NCBI RefSeq assembly: GCF_947507565.1
Contig: NC_089182.1
Location: 1,240,001-1,304,000, forward strand
Source of the DNA: Oscarella lobularis
Taxonomy: Eukaryota; Porifera; Homoscleromorpha; Homosclerophorida; Oscarellidae
Direction of reading: 5' to 3'
Length of the DNA stretch: 64,000 bases
The notes below the pieces were generated by a model, which made no database searches, was not told the origin of the DNA, and saw nothing but the letters and a program-made list of their open reading frames with translations. The number at the start of each line of letters is the position of its first letter. The first letter of the stretch is position 1. This document shows positions 20,716 through 34,030 of this stretch, piece after piece. The position numbers were made by a program, and so were the translations under genes.

Positions 20716-21730
20716 CTTATCTTGGAGATCTTATCAGGATCGTGACAGACCTCCAAGAGAGACAGTAAACTACCATATAAGGCTAAGTTGCATATACCAT
20801 TACTGTGCGGTACTGCATTATAAATCTTTGCCCATCTTCACCCACCGCTTTCTCAAATAAAAAGTACTACACCACAGCCGCTACACACTCAGCTGGGTGA
20901 CTGCACTTCTGCTGTCCGTTCCTTTGGAAGGGGCACTTTAGCTGGTAAAATATATAGAGCTCATGTATATATATACATTTGGCGCACGCTTAGAGAGACG
21001 GGTTAGGGTCTTATCATTTGGTGATTGTTGTCAATGTTGTGTCATCGTGGGAAGGTGACATCAGCCGCTCTGCAGACTCTATGTCTGACCTCACCGAACC
21101 CAATTCAATCAGGTCACGACGTTTTGTAACATGTATGACGTGTGGTACATTTATTGTGACGACTTAAGGTAAAAAGCTTTGCGTCAGGGCGGCTAAAAGC
21201 ATTTGCATTTCGTGGGATTGGGTGTGGGAGTTTCTGAAGGAACCGGATCGTTTTCTTTTCTAAACCTGGGAATCTCGTGAGGTTTAGAGAGGGACCTGGG
21301 AACTGTTGTCACGTCGATATTCCTGTCACCTCGGTTAGATTGTTACTCGTGGGAGGAGAGACCTACTGTGACGATTATCATGATGGGCTCATATGCTGTG
21401 GTATTTGTGATCCAATGACTAAACCAGACTGTCAAACTCAGGTTCCTGGCATACCTAGGATTCTAAAACCGCTATGCTGAGAGCCGAACAGGGGACGTCG
21501 GATATTTAAACTGGGTACCTACATCGCTCACCTTTGTGCTCCCCTACTGTACCTAATTATGCAGAAATCAAATGCCATTTTATTATTCGGCATCTGACGT
21601 GTCGCAAAGGTTGCTGTTACGAGTCTTATGACGCACACTTTGCGGCACTTCGCGGTCCGGCGGATGACCTCGGTGAACCCGCCCACCGGAAGTGCAAGAC
21701 AAAAGAAACCATAGGGTGGCGTTGCCCGAC
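20716..21730. other. Intergenic stretch, no supported gene
   Basis: About 1 kb between the orphan gene and the MAM-domain gene. A palindromic atgtatatatatacat lies near 20,963-20,978. Only short ORFs without family features occur, including a Cys-rich one at 21,277-21,480 that lacks an ATG and any recognisable pattern. Possible upstream regulatory DNA of the MAM gene. Confidence 0.4.
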
Positions 21731-21738
21731 TATAAAGG
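21731..21738 (+). promoter_or_regulatory. TATA box of the secreted MAM-domain gene
   Basis: tataaagg lies 50 bases upstream of the ATG at 21,781. A start of transcription about 30 bases downstream would leave a 5'-UTR near 20 nt. It is the clearest core promoter in the window. Confidence 0.6.
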
Positions 21739-21780
21739 AACGTCGTCTCCTCCGACGATCTCATTCTCATTTCATTCGAG

Positions 21781-23215
21781 ATGTGGACGTTGTTGATTTC
21801 AAGCTTTCTTCTTTTTGCTCTTATTGAAGCACAATCGCCGGCGGAATTTCCTCCCTGCCCTCCCTGCATAAAAAGCCAATGCAGGTACCCGAATGGAAGA
21901 CTCGACTGCCCAGGCGGAATCGTCGTCAAGGACAAGCGCTGTCCGTGCTGCTTCGAGTGTGCTAAGCAAGAGCACGAGTACTGTGATCTGCCCGAACTGC
22001 AAGACGGGTCGCGACGATCGTGGCACTACTGCGACGAGGGACTCGCGTGCAAGCAGAGCAGCGGCGACTCAGTGTGCCAGGGCACAGCGAGACGCTCGTG
22101 TACGCGCGGAACGACTTTCAATATTGGCTGCATGAACTGTTCGTGCTCCGACGGACGAGTTCGATGTGTTGTGAATCCTGAAATGAACGAGTGTCCGACG
22201 CCACCACCGCGGTGTCCGGACGGCACCAAACCGCGTCAGACGGCCGAGTCTTGCTGCAACGTGTGCGTCGCTTCTTGCATAAATCCTGGCAGGTGCGAGG
22301 ACGCTCCGCCGATTATCCTGAGACGTCCTTTGGTGAAGATAAAGGCTTTTGTCGGCCAGCCGTTCTCTTATTCCTTCACAGTGATGGGCGTCAATATGGC
22401 ATATGAGATCGCCGAGCCGATAAACGGAGCGACATACACCGCCAATAAAATTGTAAAAGTCGACAAGAATCGTGCCGTTGAAGTTTTTGAGGTCACGGTG
22501 ACGGGTTTTGCCGAAGGCGTCTATAATATCTGTGTTTCAAATGATGTGGGGACTGCTCATGTTGTTACTCTGGTTCAATATGTAAAACGTAAATGCTTAT
22601 TGGAAGATAAAATAATAATTATTAATGTATTTGATGATGTTAGAACCTTCTGCGAGCAAATGCTGTGGCTTTGAGGTTGGGGAAGGAATGTGTCATTGGA
22701 GGTCGTCAAGCTCAAACGGTCTTGCGTTCAAACGTAGAAGGGGAGCCGCTGATACTCCTGGTACTGGTCCTCAAACGGGATACAATGAAACAGGTACAAG
22801 CAGAAATTTATTTTCTTATTGATTCCAAAGGAAAACGTGTCCCCTTTCTTTAGAGTACTATGTGTACGCGGACAGATTATATACGGCCAAATACGGCGAC
22901 ACAGTGTTGCTGTGCAGTCCGAAGATTAGACCACAGCAGAATTATACAAAAATTAGTTTCGCTTATCATATGCACGGAAAAGATGTTGGCCATCTGCTTG
23001 TGAAGCAAACACTAAACTTCGGAAATTGTGCACCAAAGAAAACTTCGACCTTATGGAGGCGTTCTGGAAGTCAATCCAATGAATGGCTAACGGCAGAAGT
23101 TTTGCTCATTACTGAACCGTCGCGGTATAAATACATGACTATTTATTTTGTCGTAAAGATTGGCGGCAACGGACCTGAGGGAGATATCGCTATTGATAAC
23201 ATCAAATTTTCGTAA
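21781..23215 (+). CDS. Secreted Cys-rich (IGFBP/VWC-like) – Ig-like – MAM protein
   Basis: Three exons: 21,781 to about 22,590, about 22,645 to about 22,791, and about 22,855 to 23,215. Junctions join in frame. The N-terminus MWTLLISSFLLFALIEAQS is a signal peptide. About 150 Cys-rich residues follow: FPPCPPCIKSQC ... CPCCFECA ... YCDEGLACKQSSG resembles the IGFBP N-terminal fold, and GCMNCSCSDGRVRC ... CPDGTKPRQTAESCCNVC resembles a VWC or related module. Then comes a Cys-poor segment of about 90 residues (PLVKIKAFVGQPFSYSFTV ... GVYNICVSNDVGTAHVVTLV) with beta-sandwich, Ig-like character. The C-terminal 165 residues are a MAM domain: KCCGFEVGEGMCHWR, GPQTGY, YHMHGKDVGHLLV, LWRRSGSQSNEW, and GDIAIDNIKFS at the end. 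There is no membrane anchor, so it is probably an extracellular matrix or ligand-binding protein. The TATA box at 21,731 fits its transcription. Confidence 0.8.
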
Positions 23216-25292
23216 ACACTTGAGAGAACGTTGATGTGATGAATGACGTAGTCGTAACGCGCTACATTGCCCGCTTGCCTGTGATCTTTTCTTTCTTTCT
23301 TTCGTTCTTTCTGCGCGTTTGTGAGCACTAAAGGGGCTTTGGATGTCGCTTCGCGGGGCTTAGGAGGCGCCCTTACGCTTTTTGAGAGATCGGCACGCGG
23401 GCACTGCAGCGACGGTCTGCGCTCGGAACTCGCACTTGCAAACTGTAATCAAACAAGTTCCCTGCGCTGCTTTGCAATGTTTCTCGATCGATACGGCGGT
23501 CGCTAATTTTTGGAAACAAAGATACAATGATTTTTACCTCTAGCACATGACTGCGCTCAGCTCTGCTATAAAATTCATTGGAGAAGAAGTCATTTTGGAT
23601 CATGTGCAAGTTGTCAGCTTCTAGCTCTTTTCGCGCGATATCAAACTGCATGAACCCTTCTATGGTCTAAGTACGTTGTAAAAATTGAAACCGTGAATCG
23701 AGTAGGTCATGATCGACTTGCCCGATTTGTTGATGACACGTTCATCTATACTTTATCGCAGCCAATCCGTGATACGAGGGCCCCTGCTTCATGATTATGT
23801 CCTATCCACTTGTTTCGCCGCATTCGAACTGGAAAAGATTGAATCAGGTAATTTCCAATGCACGTTCTCTTGAAGTCTTCTTATTCGTTATGCATGTCAA
23901 TTAGTCACTCCCGACGGGAACAACAATCTTGAGTATCAAGGTCTTGATGAAACGAGCATCACTTTATATAACGGGTACAGAGCTTGAAATTTCCATAGGA
24001 CACCTAGTCCCGCTCTAGCCTAAAGACGGCGGCAGTACGTGTGATGCTTATTAGAGTTTGCACAGTGGACATTGAGGCCGTATACAGGAGCTGGACGCCG
24101 TATACGGTCCGTAACATATGTTTTCTGGAGCAGTCCTGAAGGAACTGTTGGGATTTCAATGCTAGCGCGGTAAGAATCGTGTCTTCTTTTTCATATACCG
24201 TATGCATGTATGCACGCACGTGTGAGGACTATAAGTGCTAAAAATAGATAGCAGGTCTACCAACGCTGGGTACGACTCCGTGGGAATGCAACTTCGGCCA
24301 AGTTCTTAGTCAACATTTTAATTTTCCGAAAAACGATTAGCGCATTTTTTCTTTTGCCTCTACACAGCCTACGTCGCTTCAGACGGTTCGTCCGTTTAAG
24401 AACAGATGTTGCTATCATAAGCTAGTATACATTTTTGTTCAAGAAGGATGAGACGAGACCACTGTCGATCAGTTTCGACGGGGATCGGCTTGCTGTTTTG
24501 CACAACTTTCCAACCGCTCTATCCAAACCGAAGATGATATCTTTCATGCACGTTTGGAATCGAGACGGCAGGTTCCGCCGCCAGTTCCGTTTATACTGTA
24601 TAGTCCTCCCGGAACAACGATTACTGTCAAAGGCGCCACTTTTTCAGCGACTTTAATTAATTAAACAGCTCTCGTAGCTACGGGAAGCCTTTCTACGACT
24701 GGTAAAGTCCATGAGGCAGGAATAATGAGCATGCAGGAGTTTGTACAAGTTTATCATACCTTCCTAAGGCGGTTTAGCTCTTTCACTGAAGTTTGTCTCG
24801 AGCGTGTTCTCTGCAGGTATTATAATACTACTAGACAGAATATTAGGATCTTCCACCTAAGTTGTTTTTAAAATTTAATCCCGATTGAGGCCGAGATGTT
24901 TCCTTGCAAAAGATTCCGGCACAAGTTAGCTTAAAAATATAAATGACGGCTTCTTACAGAATGCTGTTTTCCATGGGCACTACAAATTCTAAATCCCCTT
25001 CCATTTATACGGGATATCAGGGAGGAGAAGGGCCTGGCAACGCCCCTGGCAACGCGAGCAGTTCAGTTCAGTTCAGTTCACAGTTTTATTTTAATACGGA
25101 AATCCTTCAGCACGTGGGCCGATCTTCCAGGAAACCGTATACAGGGGAATGACAGCAAAAGGAGAAAAGAGAAAAATGACAATATTACGGAAACTTCCAC
25201 TATTGCGCGCGCGTTGTGCGTAGGTGTACACGCTGCTCAATCCCGAATCCCTGTTCCTCAGATTTCACATCGAGTTTACCTCGGGTGCGAAA
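23216..25292. other. About 2 kb between genes without a supported gene
   Basis: Contains only short ORFs on both strands with no recognisable family pattern. A gttca-type pentanucleotide repeat (four copies) lies near 25,057-25,080, next to paired ctggcaacg words (about 25,035-25,053). It probably holds the TRANK1-like promoter near its right end. I see no RNA gene. Confidence 0.4.
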
Positions 25293-28200
25293 ATGCTACC
25301 GACAAAAAGAGGGTGCGAAGAAAAGGAAGCCGGTAATCGATGCTTCAAGGAGTCGGATTTTCGCGGAGCCGTGCTACACTATACAAGAGCGTTATCGCTT
25401 GGCGTTGAGGAGTCGCACAAAGTGTTCTGCAACAGATCGCTGGCTCAGTTGCGGCTAGGTAACGCAACTGCGTCTCTGCTCGACGCCGATCAAGCTCTCC
25501 AGCTAGACCCGTCATTCCTGAAAGTGAAACTGCATGACGAAGTGAAACACCCAGTTGCATCTCGAAGGAATGTTTTTCTAGGGCTACTATCGCAAAGGCG
25601 AAGCTCACAGACAGTTGGGTCAGTTTCTGCTCTCTCTGTCAGCTTACAGCGATGGACTTCGCAGATCTGATGTGCCTGATGATACGATGGTGACAAAGTT
25701 ATGTGAAGTTGTCTCTTTAGGTGACTTTAGTCTGCAATTAATTAAATTGTCTACTTTGAAATAAATTGTTATAGCGAAGTTGCTAAACGTTGGGAACCTT
25801 GACGAAGGAAGAAAAGCTAGGATTGTTGCAATGGGTACGAAATGTCTTTTCGAAGCCTTTGCCAAGTTTATTCGAAGGCGCTGGTGGGGAAAGTGCTGCG
25901 ATGTGTACGCAGCCGGTCATAGTAGACATCTGAACGATGACCTGCGAAGGCTTGTTCCTGTTGCTGATCTCATTCGAACGGAGAAGGGAGCAGCTGCTTT
26001 GAAATTTTGCGAATTTCTTCAGTACTTGGATTTTGATCCGAATGTTCCTTGTTCGGGCAACGAAAAAGCGCTGACAGTAGCAAGAGAAAGCGGAAATCAA
26101 GTCGCAGCCGTTGAATTTCTGCGCATGGGAAGATCACCTAAGCGATTCTACATTGGAACTCGTCACGAGACAATCCTAAACGCCGTCACTGAATGGACAC
26201 TTGAAATTAACGGTGATTCGTTTTTACCTTTTTAGCACGTTTTCATAAATTGTTATTTTTAGACGGAAGCACTAAACTTCTTGATTATTTTCTTCGGCGC
26301 ACTAACAATCAAGTTTACGTAGCCGAAACCGATTCAAAGGGAAATACAGCTTTGCACATAGCATGCATGAGGGATTTTGCTATTTCCGAGGCAAGGAAGT
26401 CTGTTTTCACAAAACTACTGGCAAATGGGTGCAGTCCGCTGCGACGAAATAAAGCGGGGATGAGTCCCTCAGATTTGCTTAGCCCTGTTGATTGGCGGCG
26501 TCAGATTTTATCTCAAGCTCGTGCCGAAGAGCATGGTGCCACTGAACGGGCGAGAGACGAAAAGAAGTACCACTCCGCTTCATCAGGTCAAACTAAAAAT
26601 ATGAGAAGCAATGCGACAGCTTCTAAGAAACCTTTTCAAACCGCAAAGCCGTGGTCAAAATTCAAAATACATAAGACAGTCGGCATCGTCGAGAACAGAG
26701 AGCAACTGCTTAAGCTCATTGCGTCTATGCCTGAGAAAAGATACGAACACAAAGTAAAGAAATCTGTCAATGCAGAGGAGAAGGCAAATTGTCAGAGAGA
26801 GGCAGTTGGTCACAAAGAGGTTGACAAAAGTGTCAGAACTCGCACGAAACGCGGAAAAAAAGCGCTTCGACAGGAACCGCTGCCTGCTCAGGCAACTTGG
26901 GAAGTACGTTGCACAGTGGACGTGTGGAAATATCTAAAGCACCCCAAAAGCGCTCGTTTTATCGCAAAACAGGCAAAGAAAAAACTTGAAATGCTTGCTA
27001 ACGGAGAATTTCGTCCCAGGCTCTGCCGTCCTATTCAGGGCGTTCCTCCTGGAATAATGCTTTATGAGACGAACGTCACAGATAAAGTTCGTCTGATCTG
27101 GGAATTTGCTCCGGCGTTTTCGCCAAATCTCAGTCGCCCGCGAAATATTTCAGAAAATGAATTCCGTGGGCATCACGTCTTTTGCGAGATCATTCGCGTG
27201 TGGAGTGTAGTGATCGATCACGACAGTTTGGATCGTATTAAGGAGAAGATAGTGAAGTCGCACAAGAAGGCAAAATCGGTTGAAGGCAAATTGTCGCTTG
27301 TACGAGAGGGAGGTAACGACGACATGGCAGGAACGGACGCGAAAAGTCTTCTGCAAAGGAAAAGGGAAAAAGGACCATGCAGATTTTCTTTGAGGTCCGA
27401 TGGTGCGTACGATTGTTCTCCGCCGGCGAATCCCGACGATAGAGATTTTGGCATCATCAAATTCTATCCTCTAACGGCAGGAATGATAAGTTTGCATGAC
27501 GACGAGTACGTCGACGTGGACTTCCTCTTTGATGTTAACCCGGATGAGTTTGAAATTATCAACGCCGATGAGAATTTGCCGATATTGCTGCTAGGTCGCA
27601 GTGGCACCGGAAAAACAACATGCTGCCTCTATCGCATGTGGAGATCGTTTCAACGGTATTGGAGAAAGACAAGTCTTGAGAACCCCCTCTACCAATGCAC
27701 CTATTCAACTCAGACCAACAGCAACGACGAAGCAAAAGAAGCGCTTTTTTCAAAAAAGAGGCTAACAAGCAAGAGTGATTCTGAAGAACACCGTCGTCAC
27801 GACGATGAACACCTCGTCAGAGTTCTGCCACCTCGAGTCCAGAGAAATGCACTGGCCGAAATTGCTGTCACAGCTGACGTTGATTCAACTGCTTCCTTGT
27901 TGGTCACGAAGTTTGGCTTTGAAGAGAAGACTTCTTTGCCCGCGAGTGACACCAGCGAAACGTACCATCATCTCCAGCAGGTGTTTATCACAAAGAATCC
28001 TCTTCTGTGCAATCGGATGCGGAAGTGCTTCATGCAACTTTGTCACGCAGATGCATGCGCGTCATTTCATCGCGAATACGAGAAAGAGCCATTGCCTTTC
28101 AGCCTTCAAAATTTCAATGTTTTGCAATTTCCCTGCTTTTTGACTATGCGTCAATGGCTCTTTTTGCTTGACGCCTCGCTTCCTTCAGAATGTTTTTTTG

Positions 28201-31200
28201 ATCGCGACGGCAATGGTGCAATGCTGGATCGCGTGAGCACCTGGGGAGACAACGACGGTCTTCTAAAAATGTTGGAGGACGATTGGAATGACGACGACGA
28301 CGACAACGACGATAACGAACATTTAATCAATTATGACGAGGATACTGACGAGGCGAAAACCGTTGATGTCTCGAGTCATCTTGCCAATGCAGTACATCGG
28401 ACGGCCAAATTTGATGATGACACGTCTCGCATCGAGATCACTTACAGCTATTTCGCGAACAATATGTGGTCGAAAATAAGTCGCGGTTTCTCCGACTACG
28501 ATGCGTCTCTCGTGTGGACGGAAATTAAGTCCTTTATCAAGGGCTCTGTTGAGGCGTTGAACAGCTCAAACTGTCGAGGTTACTTGGAAAAAGAAGATTA
28601 TTTTAGGATTGGGCGAAAAAGAGCGCCTACTTTTGAAAGCTGTCGAGAGGACGTGTACGAAATGTTTCTTCGGTACCAGACCTTAAAAAAGCAGAGGCGC
28701 GCTTTTGACGAATGCGACCTTGTCTTTAATTTGTACACGCGTCTGAGTCGATTTCCGTCTCTCGACTGGACTGTCAATCAGTTATTTGTTGACGAAATTC
28801 AGGATTTTACGCAGGCAGAAATAGCACTTCTGATGCGTTGCTGTCAGAATCCCAACGGTGTTTTTGCCACTGGCGATACGGCCCAGTCCATTATGCGGGG
28901 CGTATCGTTTCGATTTAAGGACATGCAGATGGTATTTCACCATCGACGCCAGACCAGCGACTCTTCTCAGAAGATTGAAATACCCAGAGTGTCGCGGCTG
29001 CATCAGAACTATCGATCTCACAGCGGCATACTTGAAGTGGCGTCGAGCGTTGTCGAACTGATGGAACGTTACTTCAAAGAGTCTTTTGATCTACTTCCGA
29101 AAGATCGAGGCCTTTTTCCGGGACCCAAACCATCCTACATTGAATCGACGAGCGTGGATTCTCTGGCACTGATGCTTTTGGGCAACAAACGAAAAACGTC
29201 GTCGTTAGAGTTTGGGGCTCATCAGGTAATTTTAGTTCGATCAGAAGAAGCGCTAAACGCTCTACCCGGAAAGTTAAAATGCGCTATTGCAATGACAATA
29301 TTCGACGCCAAAGGTCTTGAATTCGACGATGTCCTTCTCTATAATTTCTTCACCGATTCAAAAGTAAGTAAGGCTTATGAAATGAGCACCGTGCTCGAAG
29401 CTTCAATGGCATTCTTGTGCAGGTTGATAAAGAGTGGCGTATTCTGTTTTCGTACATTGAAGAGAAGAAACGGGATTACTTTGCCACCTTAACTCAACGT
29501 GACTGCCGACCCTTGGAATTTCTCCCGACGGAGCACAGGTTTCTTGGCTCCGAACTAAAACACTTGTACACTGCAATTACTCGCGCTCGATGCAACCTGT
29601 GGTTCTACGACGGTGACGAAGTAAAGCGCCGGCCTATATTGGAGTACCTTAAATGGAAAAATCTTGTCAATGTCGTCGCGAGTGACGAAGAGTTAGATAA
29701 CGAAGCCGGTTCGTTCAGTTTCGTTTCGAAATCGACGCCTAAACAGTGGGAAATGCGAGGAAGCTATTTCTTGACTCACAAGGCGTATCGACCGGCGGCA
29801 ATCTGCTTTGAGCGCGCTTGCGTTTTCGACAAGTATCATTACTGCGTCAGTTGCTTGTGCTTAAAAGCAGCTCTCGACGACGAGCAGCAGGAGCGATGGA
29901 CGGCGGCGAGAGAAAAGCTGATGGAAGCCGCCGTGCATTACGTACAGGCTGAACGACCTCGCGCTGCAGCGGAATGTCTAAAGAGATGCGGCGAAAAAGA
30001 GATGGCCGCACGCGTTTTGGAAAAAGCTGGAAAAGTGAGCAGAGGGCCGTTTTATAAACGTTTCAATTAACCACTTTTTGCAGCCTAGACTAGCGGCGCC
30101 GTTGTATCAAGAATTGAATCTCTTAGATGACGCTTGCAGAAGTTACGAAAAGGCGCTAGATTATCAGAGTTCTACTGAGTTGATGTACTGCCGTGGCCGG
30201 TTTGAAGAAGCAGCAGAATCTGTTTTGCGATATAAGATTTTGAGCGAAGAACGCGCGGATCTGAGGGATTTTCTTAAGAAACCAAAAACGCTTGCAGTTG
30301 GCAGACTTTTGTGGAAAGCAGCCAAGAGCTATTTGGATTCTAAAGAGTTTGATAAGATGAATAAAGTCGTGGACCGATTTCCAGACTTAGAAGAGAAGAA
30401 AAAGTTTCTCGAAAAGACTGGGCAAATTGAAGAGTTAGTTGAAGCGCTGCAACGTGCTGGTCGATTTGATGAGGCAAGGAAAATGTACCTCGAGCAGGGG
30501 AGGTACATTGACGCGGCAAAGTGCAGCAGAAGTTTGCAATTTCAAAGCGACTGCTACCTTGCTCATTTGATGTTCAGAGAACTAGATTACGAATACTTAA
30601 ATAAAACGAAACAATATTACACTCAACTTGATGATCATCAAGGCCTTGGCTGCTGCTTCTTTTTGGAAGGAGAATTTCGGCAAGATGCGTCGTTAGTACA
30701 AAAAGCTAAAGCTAGCTTTCAAAGAGCTGAGTGTTGGTGTGGCGAAATAGAAGCAGTTTGTTTAGAAACGCAATTGACTTTGTCTAAAAGAGATTTTGAA
30801 TTTTTGAAGAAAGGCTCTTTTCAGTCGGTCGAACAGTCTATTGAAAGAGCAGTAGAACTCACCAGGTGCCTTTGTCAAAGCAGAGAGGAACCTTGCCAAC
30901 ATTTGAAGATGTGCACGAAATTTTATGGCGTGCAGAAATTGAATGAGGACCAGTACATTGTGTACGCCAATAGCCGTCACCAATTTTGGACTCATCCGGC
31001 TTCCATTAGCGACGAAAAGTCCTTAATGTTTAGTAAAAGAGCCGTTCAAAGAGTGCTCGCAGGTCGCATTGTTTCTCTCATAATGTCTTTGTTCTCCACG
31101 TTTCGAAGTTGTCTTCAATCTCGATTAAATAATATTACCTACTTCTGCGTGTCGTATGCCGTCACTTTGGCATGTTCGGACGCGGCCTGTTCTAGTTTTC

Positions 31201-33281
31201 ACCAATTACCTTCTTCAGAGCACTGGATTGATCGATTTGAAGATATTGTCTTAGCGACGAGAGTCGAAGTTAGTGCAGCCTCTGTCTACAAGAATTTATT
31301 GGCTTTGGATTTTTGCAAGAAAGGCATGATAGCCTCTTTGCCGTGCGCTCTGCCAGTCGTAGACTATCTCCGAGAGACGATCTGTCCGACTCAGTCTCAA
31401 TTTTGCCTCTGGCGTCTCAGCGTCGACTGCTTTCACCAAAGCATTGCTAAAGTACGAAATGACGCCTTTATACGAGAGAATTTGAGCACCTTTATCAGGG
31501 AAAGCTGGAAGCGAGAAAGTCGGATGCGAGTAGGAAGCGTCAATTTGGTGCAGACATTTTGGATTCTATTCGTCGTTGTTGACGGAAATAGCGGAATAGA
31601 AAACTTTACTCGTCTGCTGCAAAAGGATAAAAGTGACCTTACTAATTCTTTAATGACTCAAAATTCCGACGTAGCCTATAGTCTTCGATTGCGGTACGGC
31701 GACATGAATGCTTTATCTCCTTTACATTCCTGCAATCTTTTTACCGATCTTTGGATAAAAGCCAAATTGCAGTACATGAGGGGAGATATCGCTACCGCTG
31801 CACACACCTGTATGAGCTTTCTTAGCTGTTCCTTTAGGATGCCTCTGGTATTCAAATATGCCCCTCCGCTTCTAACGGAGACTTTGAATGCCCTCGAAAT
31901 GACGTCATATTACTGTCTGTTAGCTGTACTTCGTCTCCAGCCGCATAGGGGTCAGGTTGTGTTTATACCTGAGCGGTACATAGATGCGTCTCGGTTTTGG
32001 GACGAAGTAATTTGTCAAAAGTCTCAGTTTTGCATGGAAGCTATTTCCTCTCTCGATCTCAGGTTTCTTCAAACATTTCGAGAGGTTCTGCAGGACGTTG
32101 TTTTGGTGATGACTGGATTGGCCGATCCGTCTTTCTATCTGTTGCGTTCTTGTCTCTCTGATCCAAAGAGTGTCAAGAGCGGATGCGCGGAAAGAGCGCT
32201 TCTCCTTTGTTTTACGCTGTATCTTAACGGCGTTAAAAATATTGACCTACAAAATGGTATTGAGCCGCTGTTGAAGTCCTTCTCCGAAGCGATAAAAATG
32301 GACTTAAGCGGAATTGGTTTGCCTACGCATGCAATAAAAGCTTTGCGTGATGTGTGCCTTGCAAAAACGGATGCAGACATCCTAAAGACGTTGTCTTGGT
32401 TTCTGCGATGCCGTCAAGATAGTCTGTTTAAAGTGACAAAGAATGAGAACCTGCAGTTGGAATTCCATGCTATCCATAATCGAAAAGAAGAGGTATCAAT
32501 CACTTATAAAATTAATAAAGGACTTTCTGCGACCACGGAGGAGACTCTGTTAAACAGCAGCTTGCATGTAAGGATGCACGACGGATCTTTGTTTTCCGAG
32601 GATGCGGTTAAGCATGTGCTTGAGGAAGCAACAAAGGAAGCCGATGTTTTATCAAATTTACTGATTTTACGTAAATCCCTTAACCTTTGGATGAGGAAGT
32701 ATTGGAAAAGTAAAGATTTACGCGCTTTTTCGGTTGACAGATGCAAACAATTTACGGTCAATGAGGACGAGTGTTCTATCTGTAATATTAAATTTGACGT
32801 AAAGGGAGCTCAAACTTTTGAGAGTAAAGAAGAACATCTGAAATCACTTCAACATGAGGAATGCAAAAGGTTGTTCTCTGGATACCAGATTGCTTTTGGT
32901 AAGTTTGGAAAATTGGAAGAGGAAGTCCGGGAATACCTTGAAACCATACCATACCACGACATCCTGCAAGTTGGAGCTGATGAACTTCGCGAAAGTTTGA
33001 AGATTATTAACGCAGCTGCTTCTGATCAAGAACAACGATATCATTGGGCACTTTCTAGGAAATGGATAGCAGAAAAAACAGATGAAGTGCGACAGCAATA
33101 CAATTCTTTGAAAGGTGACTTTAATCGTCGCTCAAGTACTTTCAAAGACGAGGATAGCGATAAGAAAAGGAGTGTGAATAGAGCGTTCACTAAATTTGAC
33201 GACATTGATATTGATTCGGACGAAGAAGAAACCTTGGAAACGAGAAGCCAAAAATACAAAAAAAGAAAGAGAAAAACGTAA
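25293..33281 (+). CDS. trank1: TRANK1-like TPR / ankyrin / UvrD-type helicase giant protein
   Basis: About 2,570 codons in six exons: 25,293-about 25,524, about 25,579-25,720, about 25,774-26,215, about 26,262-29,363, 29,423-30,034 and 30,084-33,281. Flanking codons join in frame at every junction, and introns are about 50-60 nt. Exons 1-2 form TPRs (ATG at 25,293; FKESDFRGAVLHYTRAL, FLK+GYYRKGEAHRQLG). Exon 4 opens with an ankyrin-like repeat (DSKGNTALHIAC). A UvrD/Rep-type superfamily 1 ATPase follows: Walker A LLGRSGTGKTTC, Walker B LFVDEIQDFTQAE, GDTAQSIMRG, LHQNYRSHSGIL, DAKGLEFDDVLLYNF and, in exon 5, LYTAITRARCNLWFYD. The acidic insert before motif II is long. About 1,200 C-terminal residues are helical TPR/SEL1-like repeats, ending in a basic RSQKYKKRKRKRKT-like tail. 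TRANK1 is poorly characterised. The match of domain order makes the assignment firm; biochemical helicase activity is not shown. Confidence 0.88.
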
Positions 33282-34030
33282 CGAGCCATTTAGAGATGTT
33301 CTTTCATATGGGATATTCATATGTGTCTACGTAGCATGTAGTAAGGTTTGAATGTCGGGGTTATAGACCCTAACATTCCATTACTGTATAAGGAATGCAT
33401 ATTACGTCTTACCATTTTGCCTTAGAGGCGTTTAACAGGCCCGGCAAAGGGTATTTTTTGGAGGTCGGGCAAAGTAAGAGACATTTTTGCGCGCCAAATT
33501 TTTTAGGACCACGCCCACTTAAAAGGTTACTTTCGAAGTGTAGAAAAACTTATTGCCTGAAAAGAAGATCGAACACCTTCCTAAGGTGCTGTATAATTGT
33601 GCAAAGAAATGACTTTGCAACAATTTCGCGAGAGAGGCTCTTTGTTAGGACTCCCAGACACATGCAGTTACAATTAAAACCGGGTTTAGATGCAGATGAG
33701 TCTGATCTCGAGGTACCCATTAGGTAGTGACCGTAGTGCTACCGTTTCTTCTATCAGTAGGGCGTTATACATGGATAAATTAGAAAATTGGTAACTTTCG
33801 GGATTTTTTTAGGTGGGGCCGTGGCCCGACTAGGCTCGTATCCAGCCTGTTATCCAGGCGGCTCTTACTGCGTGAGCCTGGATAACAGGCTGGAGACACT
33901 GCTAGTTTGTGGGGCATGGATAAGGCATTGTTGGGCGTGGGTTGCTATGGCTTCGGCGAATAAGCAGCTGGCTTCGCCAAACTCGTTGGATTTAATTGAA
34001 TCTTTATGTTAAGTTTGGGGCTCCCCTCCC
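33282..34030. other. Downstream stretch with a perfect hairpin, no supported gene
   Basis: Short ORFs only. It includes a hairpin at 33,848-33,893 listed separately. From 34,000 the sequence merges into the satellite array. The TRANK1-like polyadenylation site should lie in the first few hundred bases, but I see no clean AATAAA. Confidence 0.4.
33848..33893. repeat. Perfect inverted repeat (hairpin)
   Basis: ccagcctgttatccaggc and its exact complement gcctggataacaggctgg flank a loop of about 16 bases. Arms are 18 bp without mismatch. It could be a structured transcript end, the tip of a transposon or a recombination scar. Confidence 0.75.
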
